Shown one piece after another: positions 1 through 5,633 of a DNA stretch of 19,547 nt (within the stretch, counting starts at the first letter, position 1; every line of letters starts with the position of its first letter). Position numbers and translations under genes: made by a program. Location of the stretch: positions 1 to 19,547 of the forward strand of contig DAIRVC010000035.1 in NCBI GenBank assembly GCA_036803025.1. The letters run 5' to 3'. Source of the DNA: DAIRVC01 sp036803025. Its GTDB lineage: Bacteria > Chloroflexota > Anaerolineae > Anaerolineales > E44-bin32. A model generated the notes under the pieces. The model saw only the letters and a program-made list of their open reading frames with translations, was not told where the DNA came from and made no database searches.

Positions 1-251
1 AGCCTGGCCCGGTTGAGGGTCAGGCGATCGACGAGGGCCGCGCTCAGGCCGGCCTGCTCGGCGCGTTCGAGATCTTGCGCGTTGGCCTCGAGGATACGCG
101 GCCGGGCCTCGACGAGCGAGTCGGCGATGCCGTGCAGCGCTTGATTCTTGGTGTCGCCGTCTGCTTTGGCCAGGCGGCCGGTGGCGGCGCGGGCGCGGCG
201 TCCGATCTCAACCATCGAGCGGCGGTCTCCAGCCGGCAGCCGGGTATTCAT
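1..251 (-). CDS. proA: Gamma-glutamyl phosphate reductase (glutamate-5-semialdehyde dehydrogenase), N-terminal part
   Basis: Second enzyme of proline synthesis from glutamate: NADPH-dependent reduction of gamma-glutamyl phosphate to glutamate-5-semialdehyde in the cytoplasm. Only the first 83 codons are in the window; the gene continues past base 1. The leftward translation starts MNTRLPAGDRR and contains the family's N-terminal signature: TKNQALHGIADSL, then ILEANAQDLERAEQAGLS and a DRLTLN stretch. The catalytic cysteine lies further on and cannot be checked. The ATG at 251-249 overlaps the TGA of the upstream kinase gene in a 4-base ATGA arrangement, so the two are almost certainly translationally coupled, as expected for enzymes that pass on an unstable acyl phosphate. 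Confidence 0.93.
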   Translation of the reverse strand, partial: MNTRLPAGDRRSMVEIGRRARAATGRLAKADGDTKNQALHGIADSLVEARPRILEANAQDLERAEQAGLSAALVDRLTLNRAR

Positions 252-1366
252 AGAAGCACCAGATCGTTGTGATGGATGACCTCGTCGCCGTAGTGGTAAC
301 CGAGAAGCCCTTCGATTTCCTCCGAGTGACGGCGGAGGATGCGGCCCAGATCGGCGGCGCGGTAGTTCACGATCCCGCGGGCGATCTGACCGCCCCCGGC
401 CACAGCGACATGGACCGTGTCGCCCCTTTCGAATTCGCCCTCCAGGGCCGAGACGCCCACGGGCAGCAGGCTGCCGCCGCGTGCCAGGGCTCGGGCGGCG
501 CCCTGGTCGACGAACAAGCTGCCCGAGGCGCCGCCGGCCAGGATATACCGCCGGCGGCTGTCGACCGACGAGTCGAGGGCGCGAATGTGCGTGCCGAAGT
601 GCTCGCCGGCGGCGATGCGGGTGAGGACCTCGGGATCGCTGCCGCGCGCCACGACCACCGCTGTGCCCGAGCGCCGGGCCAGGTCGGCCGCCTGGAGTTT
701 GGTGACCATGCCGCCGGTGCCCAGGCCGGAGGCTGAGCCGCCGGCGGCTTCCCACAAGTCGGCGGGGATCTCGTCCTGGGTCACGTCGGTGATCAGGCGC
801 GCGGCCGGGTCGTGGCGGGGGTCGGCGGTGAACAGGCCGGGCTGGTCGGTGAGCAGAATAAGCATGTCGGCGTCGACCAGATTGGCGACCAGGGCGGAGA
901 GGTTGTCGTTGTCGCCGACGCGGATCTCCTCCGTTGCCACCGTGTCGTTCTCGTTCACGATGGGCAGAATCCGCTGGGCGAGCAATGCCGAGAGCGTGTT
1001 GCGCGCATTCAGGTAGCTCCGGCGATTGGCCAGATCCGTGCGGGTGAGCAGGACCTGCGCGACGGTGACCGCGTACAGGCCGAAGAGCTTCTCGTACAGC
1101 GCCATCAGGCGCGGCTGTCCGACGGCAGCCAGCATCTGCTTGGCGGGGATGTCTTTGGGCAGTCGCGGAGACCCGAGCGCTTCGCGCCCGGAGGCCATGG
1201 CCCCCGACGAGACCAGGATGACCTCGTGTCCGGCCGCGCGCAGCGCGGCCATCTGCCGGACCAGTTCGACCATGTGGGAAGGGGACAGGCGGTTCGTACC
1301 CGCCGTCAGGGTGGAGGTACCCAACTTGACGACGAGTCGCGGCGGGGCCGGCGAGCGCTGGGTCAT
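248..1366 (-). CDS. proB: Glutamate 5-kinase with C-terminal PUA domain
   Basis: First enzyme of proline synthesis: ATP-dependent phosphorylation of glutamate to gamma-glutamyl phosphate. The 372-residue length matches the long, PUA-containing form of the family. Seen in order: the N-terminal glycine/lysine loop RLVVKLGTSTLT, the LVSSGAMASGREALG segment, QVLLTR, the glutamate-binding NENDTVATEEIRVGDNDN stretch, LLTDQPGLFTADP, and the nucleotide-binding GTGGMVTKLQAADLA segment. From about residue 275 a PUA-like domain follows (RRYILAGG, then LLPVGVSALEGEFERGD). The ATG at 1366 puts the kinase loop close to the N-terminus, as is usual. A GGAAGG-like sequence lies rather far upstream (about 13 bases). 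Feedback inhibition by proline is known for the family but cannot be judged here. Confidence 0.96.
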   Translation of the reverse strand: MTQRSPAPPRLVVKLGTSTLTAGTNRLSPSHMVELVRQMAALRAAGHEVILVSSGAMASGREALGSPRLPKDIPAKQMLAAVGQPRLMALYEKLFGLYAVTVAQVLLTRTDLANRRSYLNARNTLSALLAQRILPIVNENDTVATEEIRVGDNDNLSALVANLVDADMLILLTDQPGLFTADPRHDPAARLITDVTQDEIPADLWEAAGGSASGLGTGGMVTKLQAADLARRSGTAVVVARGSDPEVLTRIAAGEHFGTHIRALDSSVDSRRRYILAGGASGSLFVDQGAARALARGGSLLPVGVSALEGEFERGDTVHVAVAGGGQIARGIVNYRAADLGRILRRHSEEIEGLLGYHYGDEVIHHNDLVLL

Positions 1367-1630
1367 GGGGGAGGCCGTGCCTTCCGTAACAGGGCCGCCC
1401 GGTCGGATGCGGCGATGGAGTATATCACACCAATTCAGTCGGATTTACTGCGGCCGAGGCAGTCGTGGCTGCCTTCCCATGCCGGGCCGCCGGTTACCAG
1501 GCGACGGCAGCCCGATGGGCTTCTTCCTGCGGCTGTGCAGTTACGCAGCGACAACCGGCGCGGCGGCCTGTGGTCCAGAAGGCGGAATGCATTAGGATTC
1601 ACGCCGCCGACCGTGGCGGGGAGATAGGCG
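1367..1630. other. Divergent intergenic region between proB and the Rossmann oxidoreductase gene
   Basis: These 264 bases separate two divergently transcribed genes and must hold the promoters of both. A candidate leftward extended -10 lies at 1419-1427. For the rightward gene I see a ribosome binding site (GGGGAG, 1618-1623) but no convincing promoter hexamers. Open frames crossing this region show no family motif and are taken as non-coding. Confidence 0.5.
1419..1427 (-). promoter_or_regulatory. Candidate extended -10 promoter element for proBA
   Basis: On the minus strand this reads TGATATACT, an extended -10 (TG-n-TATACT, five of six matches to TATAAT). It would give a leader of about 45 bases before the proB ATG. 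No good -35 hexamer is visible at the normal distance, which is tolerated for extended -10 promoters. This is a motif match only. Confidence 0.35.
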
Positions 1631-2791
1631 ATGGAGACGATCGTACTCCTGGGGGGCTACGGCAATACGGGCCGGGAGGTGGCCCGGCTGCTGCTCGAAC
1701 ACACCTCGTCCCGCCTGGTCTTGGCTGGGCGCGACGCGGACAAGGCCGCTCGGGCGGCGGCAGCCTGGAATCAGCGCTTCGCGGGGGAGCGCGTGCGCGG
1801 GCAGCGGGCGGATGCGGCCGACCCTCGCAGCCTGGCAACGCTCTTCGCTGGAGCGGATCTGGTCGTGGTGGCCTCGAGCAGTTCTCCTCACGTCAGGACC
1901 GTTGCCCAGGCGGCGCTGGATGCGCGCATCGACTATATGGATCCGCAGTTCTCGCGCCGTAAGCTGGCCGTGCTCGAGCAGATGCGCCCCCAAATCGAAG
2001 CAGCCGGACTCTGCTTCACCACCGATGCCGGCTTCCATCCGGGCCTCCCGGCAGCACTGATTCGCTATGGCGCGCTGAAGTTCGATCGGTTGCAGTCCGC
2101 CCGGGTCGGGAGTGTCATCCAGATCGACTGGTCCGTCCTCGAGTTCTCGCCCGACACGCTGGTAGAGCTGGTCGAGGAATTCCTGGACTTCCAGACGCTG
2201 CACTTCAAAGGCGGCCGATGGGTGAGGCTGGGGTGGCTGGAGAGTTTCATGCCGGTGTTCATGACCTTCGGCCGCGGATTCGGGCGACGCTACACGGTGC
2301 CGATGTTTCTGGAGGAGATGCGACCCTTGCCGGAGATGGTCCCCGGATTGCAGGAAGCCGGCTTCTTTGTGGGTGGGTTCAATTGGGTGGTCGACTGGTT
2401 GATCATGCCGGTGGCACTGGCCTGGCTCAAGGTATCGCCGCGGCGTGGCCCGCAGCCGGTGGCGCGCATGATGCTCTGGGGATTGCGGCGCTTCACGCGG
2501 CCGCCGTACGGCACGCTGCTGCAGCTGGAGGCGGAGGGCGTGAAGGCGGGTGAACGCCGTCGCCTGAGGGTGTCTGTCTACCACTCCGATGGGTACGTGC
2601 TCACCGCGGCACCCATGGTCGCCTGCCTGCTTCAGATCCTGGATGGTTCGATGCGCCGCCCCGGCTTGCACTTGCAGGCGCTCCTGGTCGACGCGGAGCG
2701 GCTGCTGACCGACCTGCAGCGTATGGGGATTGAGGTCGGCGTGGAGGCCCGCCCGACGGGTCCGCAAGAGGGCGCGGCTGCGCCAGGGTAG
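1631..2791 (+). CDS. Saccharopine dehydrogenase-like NAD(P)-binding oxidoreductase
   Basis: A 386-residue protein of the saccharopine-dehydrogenase-like superfamily, substrate unknown. The N-terminus is a Rossmann dinucleotide fold: IVLLGGYGNTGREVARLL (residues about 4-21), then a basic LVLAGRD segment after strand 2, and ADLVVVASSSSPH at strand 4. DYMDPQ and DAGFHPGLP resemble the domain junction of this superfamily. Residues about 245-270 (VGGFNWVVDWLIMPVALAWL) are hydrophobic and might touch the membrane, as in several uncharacterised relatives. The start is supported by GGGGAG at 1618-1623, seven bases upstream. The gene stands alone with no pathway partner beside it. Lysine metabolism is not implied; the family name reflects the fold. 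Fold assignment is firm, function is not. Confidence 0.8.
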   Translation: METIVLLGGYGNTGREVARLLLEHTSSRLVLAGRDADKAARAAAAWNQRFAGERVRGQRADAADPRSLATLFAGADLVVVASSSSPHVRTVAQAALDARIDYMDPQFSRRKLAVLEQMRPQIEAAGLCFTTDAGFHPGLPAALIRYGALKFDRLQSARVGSVIQIDWSVLEFSPDTLVELVEEFLDFQTLHFKGGRWVRLGWLESFMPVFMTFGRGFGRRYTVPMFLEEMRPLPEMVPGLQEAGFFVGGFNWVVDWLIMPVALAWLKVSPRRGPQPVARMMLWGLRRFTRPPYGTLLQLEAEGVKAGERRRLRVSVYHSDGYVLTAAPMVACLLQILDGSMRRPGLHLQALLVDAERLLTDLQRMGIEVGVEARPTGPQEGAAAPG

Positions 2792-2850
2792 CCGGGCTGT
2801 AGGGCGACGGCGCGGGTGCGTACGCAGGTCAATGGGACGATGAGGGTGGA

Positions 2851-3375
2851 ATGCGTTGGATGGTGGAACGCGAGCTGCGGCAGCGAGCGTCTATTCCGTG
2901 GTGCAAAGCCTGGCTGGAAGCCTTCGATCTCAGCCAGCTGGATTGGGTGCGCGTGGACATCGGGCGCGGCCGCTATGAGGGCGTCTACGGGCGCTGCTGG
3001 TTCCCGGATGAGGGCAAAGGCTTCCGCATCAGTTGCCAGGTGCCGGGGCCGTACCCGATGAAGCAGCGTACATACCTCAAGCCGGTCTATCGGCTGGCCG
3101 ATGGATCCTGGGAACCGAAGCCCAAGGGCGCGCGCGTGATGCAGCACTGGGAGGCCGAAGGGGGACGTGAGTGGCTGACCATCTACCGCAACGTGCCGCT
3201 CCAGGATCAGGACGAGGGCATCGTCTGGATCATCGGCCACGAAGCCTTCCACTTCTTGCGCAAGACGCGCCAGATCCGCGGGCGCAACGTCGAATGGCAG
3301 GCGGATGCGTTCGGCAACGAGCTGCTCGAGCGCTGGCGCGCCGGACAGAAGGTTGGCCAGCTCAGGTTGTTCTAG
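2851..3375 (+). CDS. Small HExxH putative metallopeptidase (minimal zincin-like)
   Basis: I do not recognise this 174-residue protein as a named family. Its C-terminal third has a zincin-type signature: IVWIIGHEAFHFL gives H130-E131-x-x-H134 inside a hydrophobic helix, and 14 residues later NVEWQADAFGNELL supplies E148 and D152 as possible third ligands, a spacing and wording reminiscent of ImmA/IrrE- and SprT-like minimal peptidases. Residues 35-110 look beta-rich (VRVDIGRGRYEGVYGRCW, then YLKPVYRLADG). There is no signal peptide, so it is probably cytoplasmic. The ATG at 2860 (residue 4) has a better-placed GGGTGGA site (2844-2850) than the ATG at 2851 and may be the true start. There is no toxin or repressor gene beside it, which argues against a classical ImmA/ImmR pair. 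Confidence 0.6.
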   Translation: MRWMVERELRQRASIPWCKAWLEAFDLSQLDWVRVDIGRGRYEGVYGRCWFPDEGKGFRISCQVPGPYPMKQRTYLKPVYRLADGSWEPKPKGARVMQHWEAEGGREWLTIYRNVPLQDQDEGIVWIIGHEAFHFLRKTRQIRGRNVEWQADAFGNELLERWRAGQKVGQLRLF

Positions 3376-3433
3376 CCGATGCCATCGGCGCGCGCCCCGC
3401 TGCCTGCGGCCCGCGCGCGAGTTGTGTCTCGCC

Positions 3434-3448
3434 GATCCCGCCGGGATC
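3434..3448 (-). terminator. Short palindromic hairpin just beyond the leftward small gene
   Basis: GATCCCG and CGGGATC face each other around a single base, so a real hairpin would have a stem of about five pairs. It lies two bases past the stop of the leftward frame at 3451-3765 and between two convergent genes, where a terminator would be expected. There is no U-tract on either side, so this is weak. Confidence 0.25.
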
Positions 3449-3450
3449 GT

Positions 3451-3765
3451 TCAGGGCAGCGGGACCTCCGCCGGCTTCTCCGGTCGGTAGGCGTCGCCCG
3501 CGCAGGCCCAGTTCCAGTCCGCGATCACAATGCCGCTCAGGTGCGCGTTGGCGTCGAGGCTCAACTCGGCCAGCGGCAGGCCGCACGACGGAGATTGGCC
3601 GGTGTATCCGGCGGTCACATACGCCTCCCCGCCCACGCCTCTGGCGTACGCGACCAGATGGTAGCGCCCCGGTCCGGGAACAACGGCGGGCAGGATAGCA
3701 CGCGAGGCCGTTGGCTGCCCGGAGGGACCCGTCCAATGGAACCGAAGGCGGTCGACCAGCGTCAA
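3451..3765 (-). CDS. Small leftward protein of unknown function, start uncertain, possibly a 5'-truncated remnant
   Basis: This leftward frame has strong GC at third codon positions and a natural-looking beta-rich composition: GPGRYHLVAYARGVGGEAYV, then LPLAELSLDANAHLSGIVIA, then DWNWACAGDAYRPEKP, ending EVPLP. No ATG or GTG start is available near its beginning. The first usable codon is TTG at 3765-3763 (104 residues), which has no ribosome binding site. Further upstream the frame lies antisense to the lipoprotein gene and loses coding character. Two cysteines (in SPSCGL and WACAG) could form a disulfide in an exported domain. It may be a genuine small protein with an unusual start, or the surviving C-terminal end of a longer secreted protein whose 5' part was lost. 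No family recognised. Confidence 0.42.
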   Translation of the reverse strand: MTLVDRLRFHWTGPSGQPTASRAILPAVVPGPGRYHLVAYARGVGGEAYVTAGYTGQSPSCGLPLAELSLDANAHLSGIVIADWNWACAGDAYRPEKPAEVPLP

Positions 3766-3813
3766 TAGACCGCGTCGCAGGAAGGACGTCAGGTGGGTGT
3801 GCCACCGATATCG

Positions 3814-3820
3814 AAAGGAG
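3814..3820 (+). promoter_or_regulatory. Ribosome binding site that sets the lipoprotein start
   Basis: GAAAGGAG ends five bases before the ATG at 3826. It selects this start over the in-frame upstream ATG at 3793, giving a normal lipoprotein signal peptide. Confidence 0.7.
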
Positions 3821-3825
3821 TTGGC

Positions 3826-4356
3826 ATGACATGGGTTCGGGTCAGTCGGGTGCTCGTTGGGGCAGCACTTCTCAGCACGCTGTTGCTGGCGGCTTGCGGC
3901 TCGGCCGTCTCTCAGCCGGAAGAGGCGCTTACGCTCAACAACCTGTTTCAAGGCTACAGCCTGGCGTATCCGGCCGGGTATGACGTGGTCCTGTACCAGG
4001 AGAACGGTGTGGCCCTGGTCGTGGACTCTCTGCTGAATGTTGAGGATGCGCGCCTGGACATCACCGTTGAGCCGGCGCAGGGCCGATCGGCTGAGCAATC
4101 GGCGGCGGACTTCGCCGCGGAGTATCCAGGCTTTGAGTTGGCCCAATCGACGATCCGTCTCGGCGGAGAGCCGGCGGTGGTTTTCGAATCCGTTCCCGGC
4201 CAGGAGTTGACGCGAGTCGTGCTGGCTGTCCACGCTGATCAGCTTTTCACGCTGCGCTTCATCCCGGCGGACCCCGATCAGGAAGAGGCCTTCGCCATGA
4301 TGGAGGATCTCTACGACCGGGTGACTGAGTCGTTCGCCTTCGACCCCGCGCCGTAA
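3826..4356 (+). CDS. Small exported lipoprotein of unknown function
   Basis: A 176-residue protein that begins with a clear lipoprotein signal: MTWVRVSRVLVG, a hydrophobic core, and the lipobox LLAAC with the lipidated cysteine at residue 24. The mature part starts GSAVSQPEE and continues as one alpha/beta domain: LFQGYSLAYPAGYDVVLYQE, DARLDITVEPA, EPAVVFESVPGQELTRVVL, LFTLRFIP, and a C-terminal helix EEAFAMMEDLYDRVTESFAF. This layout, a short lipoprotein with a sequence like a psbP/DUF1795-type fold that reads user-like strands for a membrane-proximal task, resembles many small Chloroflexota and actinobacterial lipoproteins, but no function can be assigned. The start is fixed by GAAAGGAG. 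A strong hairpin follows 12 bases after the stop. Confidence 0.75.
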   Translation: MTWVRVSRVLVGAALLSTLLLAACGSAVSQPEEALTLNNLFQGYSLAYPAGYDVVLYQENGVALVVDSLLNVEDARLDITVEPAQGRSAEQSAADFAAEYPGFELAQSTIRLGGEPAVVFESVPGQELTRVVLAVHADQLFTLRFIPADPDQEEAFAMMEDLYDRVTESFAFDPAP

Positions 4357-4368
4357 GGCGGCGCTCGC

Positions 4369-4400
4369 GTGCCGGTCGGCCGGTCGGCGCCGGCCGGCAC
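4369..4400 (+). terminator. Strong GC hairpin after the lipoprotein gene
   Basis: GTGCCGGTCGG (4369-4379) pairs with CCGGCCGGCAC (4390-4400): eleven pairs with one G-U, and a ten-base loop. It begins 12 bases after the lipoprotein stop. There is no U-tract, so termination is plausible but unproven. It is the first of four successive hairpins. Confidence 0.45.
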
Positions 4401-4614
4401 GCCCGACTCCGCAATCCGGGCCGAAAGGCCCTTCGGCCGGATCACCGCCGGACGTGCATCCGGCCGAATGCGATGCAAGCGCTGCCAAGCGGCGGGCGCT
4501 TGGTCGTTGATTGCGTATTTCCACGCAAGGTTCCCCGTCCAACATCGATGCTTCTCATCAGGGCGCGGCGCACAAGACCGGTGATTGTTTCATGCGAGTC
4601 TCAAGGAGCGGCCG

Positions 4615-4643
4615 ATGACATCGACCTGCCCGGCCGCCATAAT
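4615..4643 (+). promoter_or_regulatory. Sigma-70-type promoter for the ECF sigma gene
   Basis: ATGACA (4615-4620, five of six to TTGACA), a 17-base spacer, and CATAAT (4638-4643, five of six to TATAAT). This is the best promoter match in the window. Transcription would start near 4650, leaving a leader of about 215 bases rich in small hairpins before the sigma factor ATG. It suggests housekeeping rather than autoregulated ECF-type transcription. Confidence 0.6.
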
Positions 4644-4866
4644 CCGTGTACAGGCGGGGGGACGGATGTGCAAGTCGCCGAGAAACCTCTGAATCGTCTG
4701 CCGGGTCTCGGCGGCGACCGCGGCCGCGGCATGACATCGGGCCCTCGGATCAACGTCCCTCCCGCCGAGAGGCGGATCGATCTGTGGAGCGTGTGCCGCT
4801 CCATTGCAGCGGCCCGCGGGCCGGCCGGACTCCTGGCCGCATGAACTCCGGCGATGAGGTGACAGA

Positions 4867-5520
4867 ATGCAGGCTGGCGCGGTTTCCTCGCACACCCCCC
4901 AGATGGCCACGCACGACCTCAAGCGGTTGATGGTCGAACACCAGCCGCGGCTCTTCCGCCGGGCCTACCAGATGTTGGGGGATCGCCAGTCGGCAGAGGA
5001 CCTGGCACAGGAGACGTGGGTCCGGGCTCATCTGGGGCTTTCCGGATACCGGGGCGGTTCGTTCCTGGCCTGGCTCGAGCGCATCCTGCGCAACGCGTGC
5101 ATCGACGAGATCAGGCGTACCGGGCGGCAGGCGGCGGTGTCTCTGGATGCGGCGGATGCCGACGCAGACGGACCGGAGCTGCAGGAACGGCTTGCCGACA
5201 CAACCGCCTCCGTGGAGGAGGCGATCGAGCGATCGGAGCTAAGCGAACACCTGCGCGGCGGTCTGCGGCGCCTGCCGGCGGATCAACGGGCGGCCATTGC
5301 GCTGATCGACATCTATGAACTCGACTACCGCGAAGCGGCGCGCGCGCTGGGGGTCCCGGTCGGCACGGTCAAGAGCCGTGTCTCGCGGGCGCGGGCTTCT
5401 CTTCGGATCTGGCTGAGCGCGCCGGCTCCACACGCGGCCGCTCGACGCGGCCGGCCGGAACGAACCCTGGCCGCCGGCCTCCCCCGCAGCGGGGGCCGGC
5501 ATCCCAACTTGGCGCTATAA
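4867..5520 (+). CDS. ECF-type RNA polymerase sigma factor
   Basis: A 217-residue extracytoplasmic-function (group 4) sigma factor, with regions sigma2 and sigma4 and no sigma3. Sigma2 spans about residues 18-88: HQPRLFRRAYQMLGDRQSAE, then DLAQETWVRAH (core-binding helix) and FLAWLERILRNACIDEIRR, which recognises the -10. An acidic linker (SLDAADADADGPE) follows. Sigma4 spans about 125-182: LPADQRAAIALIDIYELDYR, EAARALGVPVGTVKSRVSRAR, the helix-turn-helix for the -35. The last 32 residues are Pro/Arg-rich, low in complexity and overlie a strong hairpin, so the tail may have no function. The start has GAGGTGA at 4856-4862; an in-frame ATG at 4903 is an alternative. No anti-sigma gene is adjacent. 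The next gene is a soluble histidine kinase, so control may instead be transcriptional or through the structured leader. Confidence 0.9.
   Translation: MQAGAVSSHTPQMATHDLKRLMVEHQPRLFRRAYQMLGDRQSAEDLAQETWVRAHLGLSGYRGGSFLAWLERILRNACIDEIRRTGRQAAVSLDAADADADGPELQERLADTTASVEEAIERSELSEHLRGGLRRLPADQRAAIALIDIYELDYREAARALGVPVGTVKSRVSRARASLRIWLSAPAPHAAARRGRPERTLAAGLPRSGGRHPNLAL
5473..5500 (+). terminator. Very stable hairpin inside the 3' end of the sigma gene
   Basis: GCCGG (5473-5477) plus CCCCCG (5481-5486) pair with CGGGGG (5490-5495) plus CCGGC (5496-5500), with loop CAG and a three-base bulge CCT. No U-tract follows. It lies within the last 20 codons of the sigma gene. It could attenuate read-through into the kinase gene or stabilise the sigma mRNA end. 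Confidence 0.35.
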
Positions 5521-5521
5521 T
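5516..5521 (+). promoter_or_regulatory. Perfect TATAAT -10 element overlapping the sigma gene stop codon
   Basis: TATAAT lies across the TAA stop of the sigma gene, about 112 bases upstream of the kinase ATG. No -35-like hexamer is present at 15-19 bases, and no TG extension is seen. It may be an activator-dependent promoter for the kinase-regulator pair, or chance. Confidence 0.3.
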
Positions 5522-5633
5522 CCGGTCGATTCCCGACCTTCGTCGGAGCGTGCCGCGGCGTTGAGCGTATCGCCCGCCCTGGTGGCCTGGGGCCGGAGGC
5601 GCGTTTCGCCGATTTCAGCATTCGGACACGCGC

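Larger units (their letters stand above)
4357..4866 (+). other. Non-coding region with successive hairpins and the leader of the ECF sigma gene
   Basis: No convincing gene lies in these 510 bases. Four hairpins occupy 4369-4528: the terminator-like one at 4369-4400; 4414-4442 (ATCCGGGCCGAA against TTCGGCCGGAT, one bulged G); 4476-4502 (CAAGCGC against GCGCTTG, extended by a bulged inner stem with loop AAGC); and 4511-4528 (TTGCGT against ACGCAA). A second copy of ATCCGGCCGAA at 4458-4468 can compete for the right arm of the second hairpin. A promoter follows at 4615-4643. The leader after it holds CCGCC-GAGA-GGCGG (4762-4775, a GNRA-type loop), GCCGCT/AGCGGC (4795-4813) and the palindrome CCGCGGCCGCGG (4718-4729). 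Confidence 0.5.

Noticed and set aside
4473..4844. A 123-codon rightward frame upstream of the sigma gene
   Set aside because: Its composition does not look like a folded protein, it runs through hairpins and the promoter, and it lacks a ribosome binding site.
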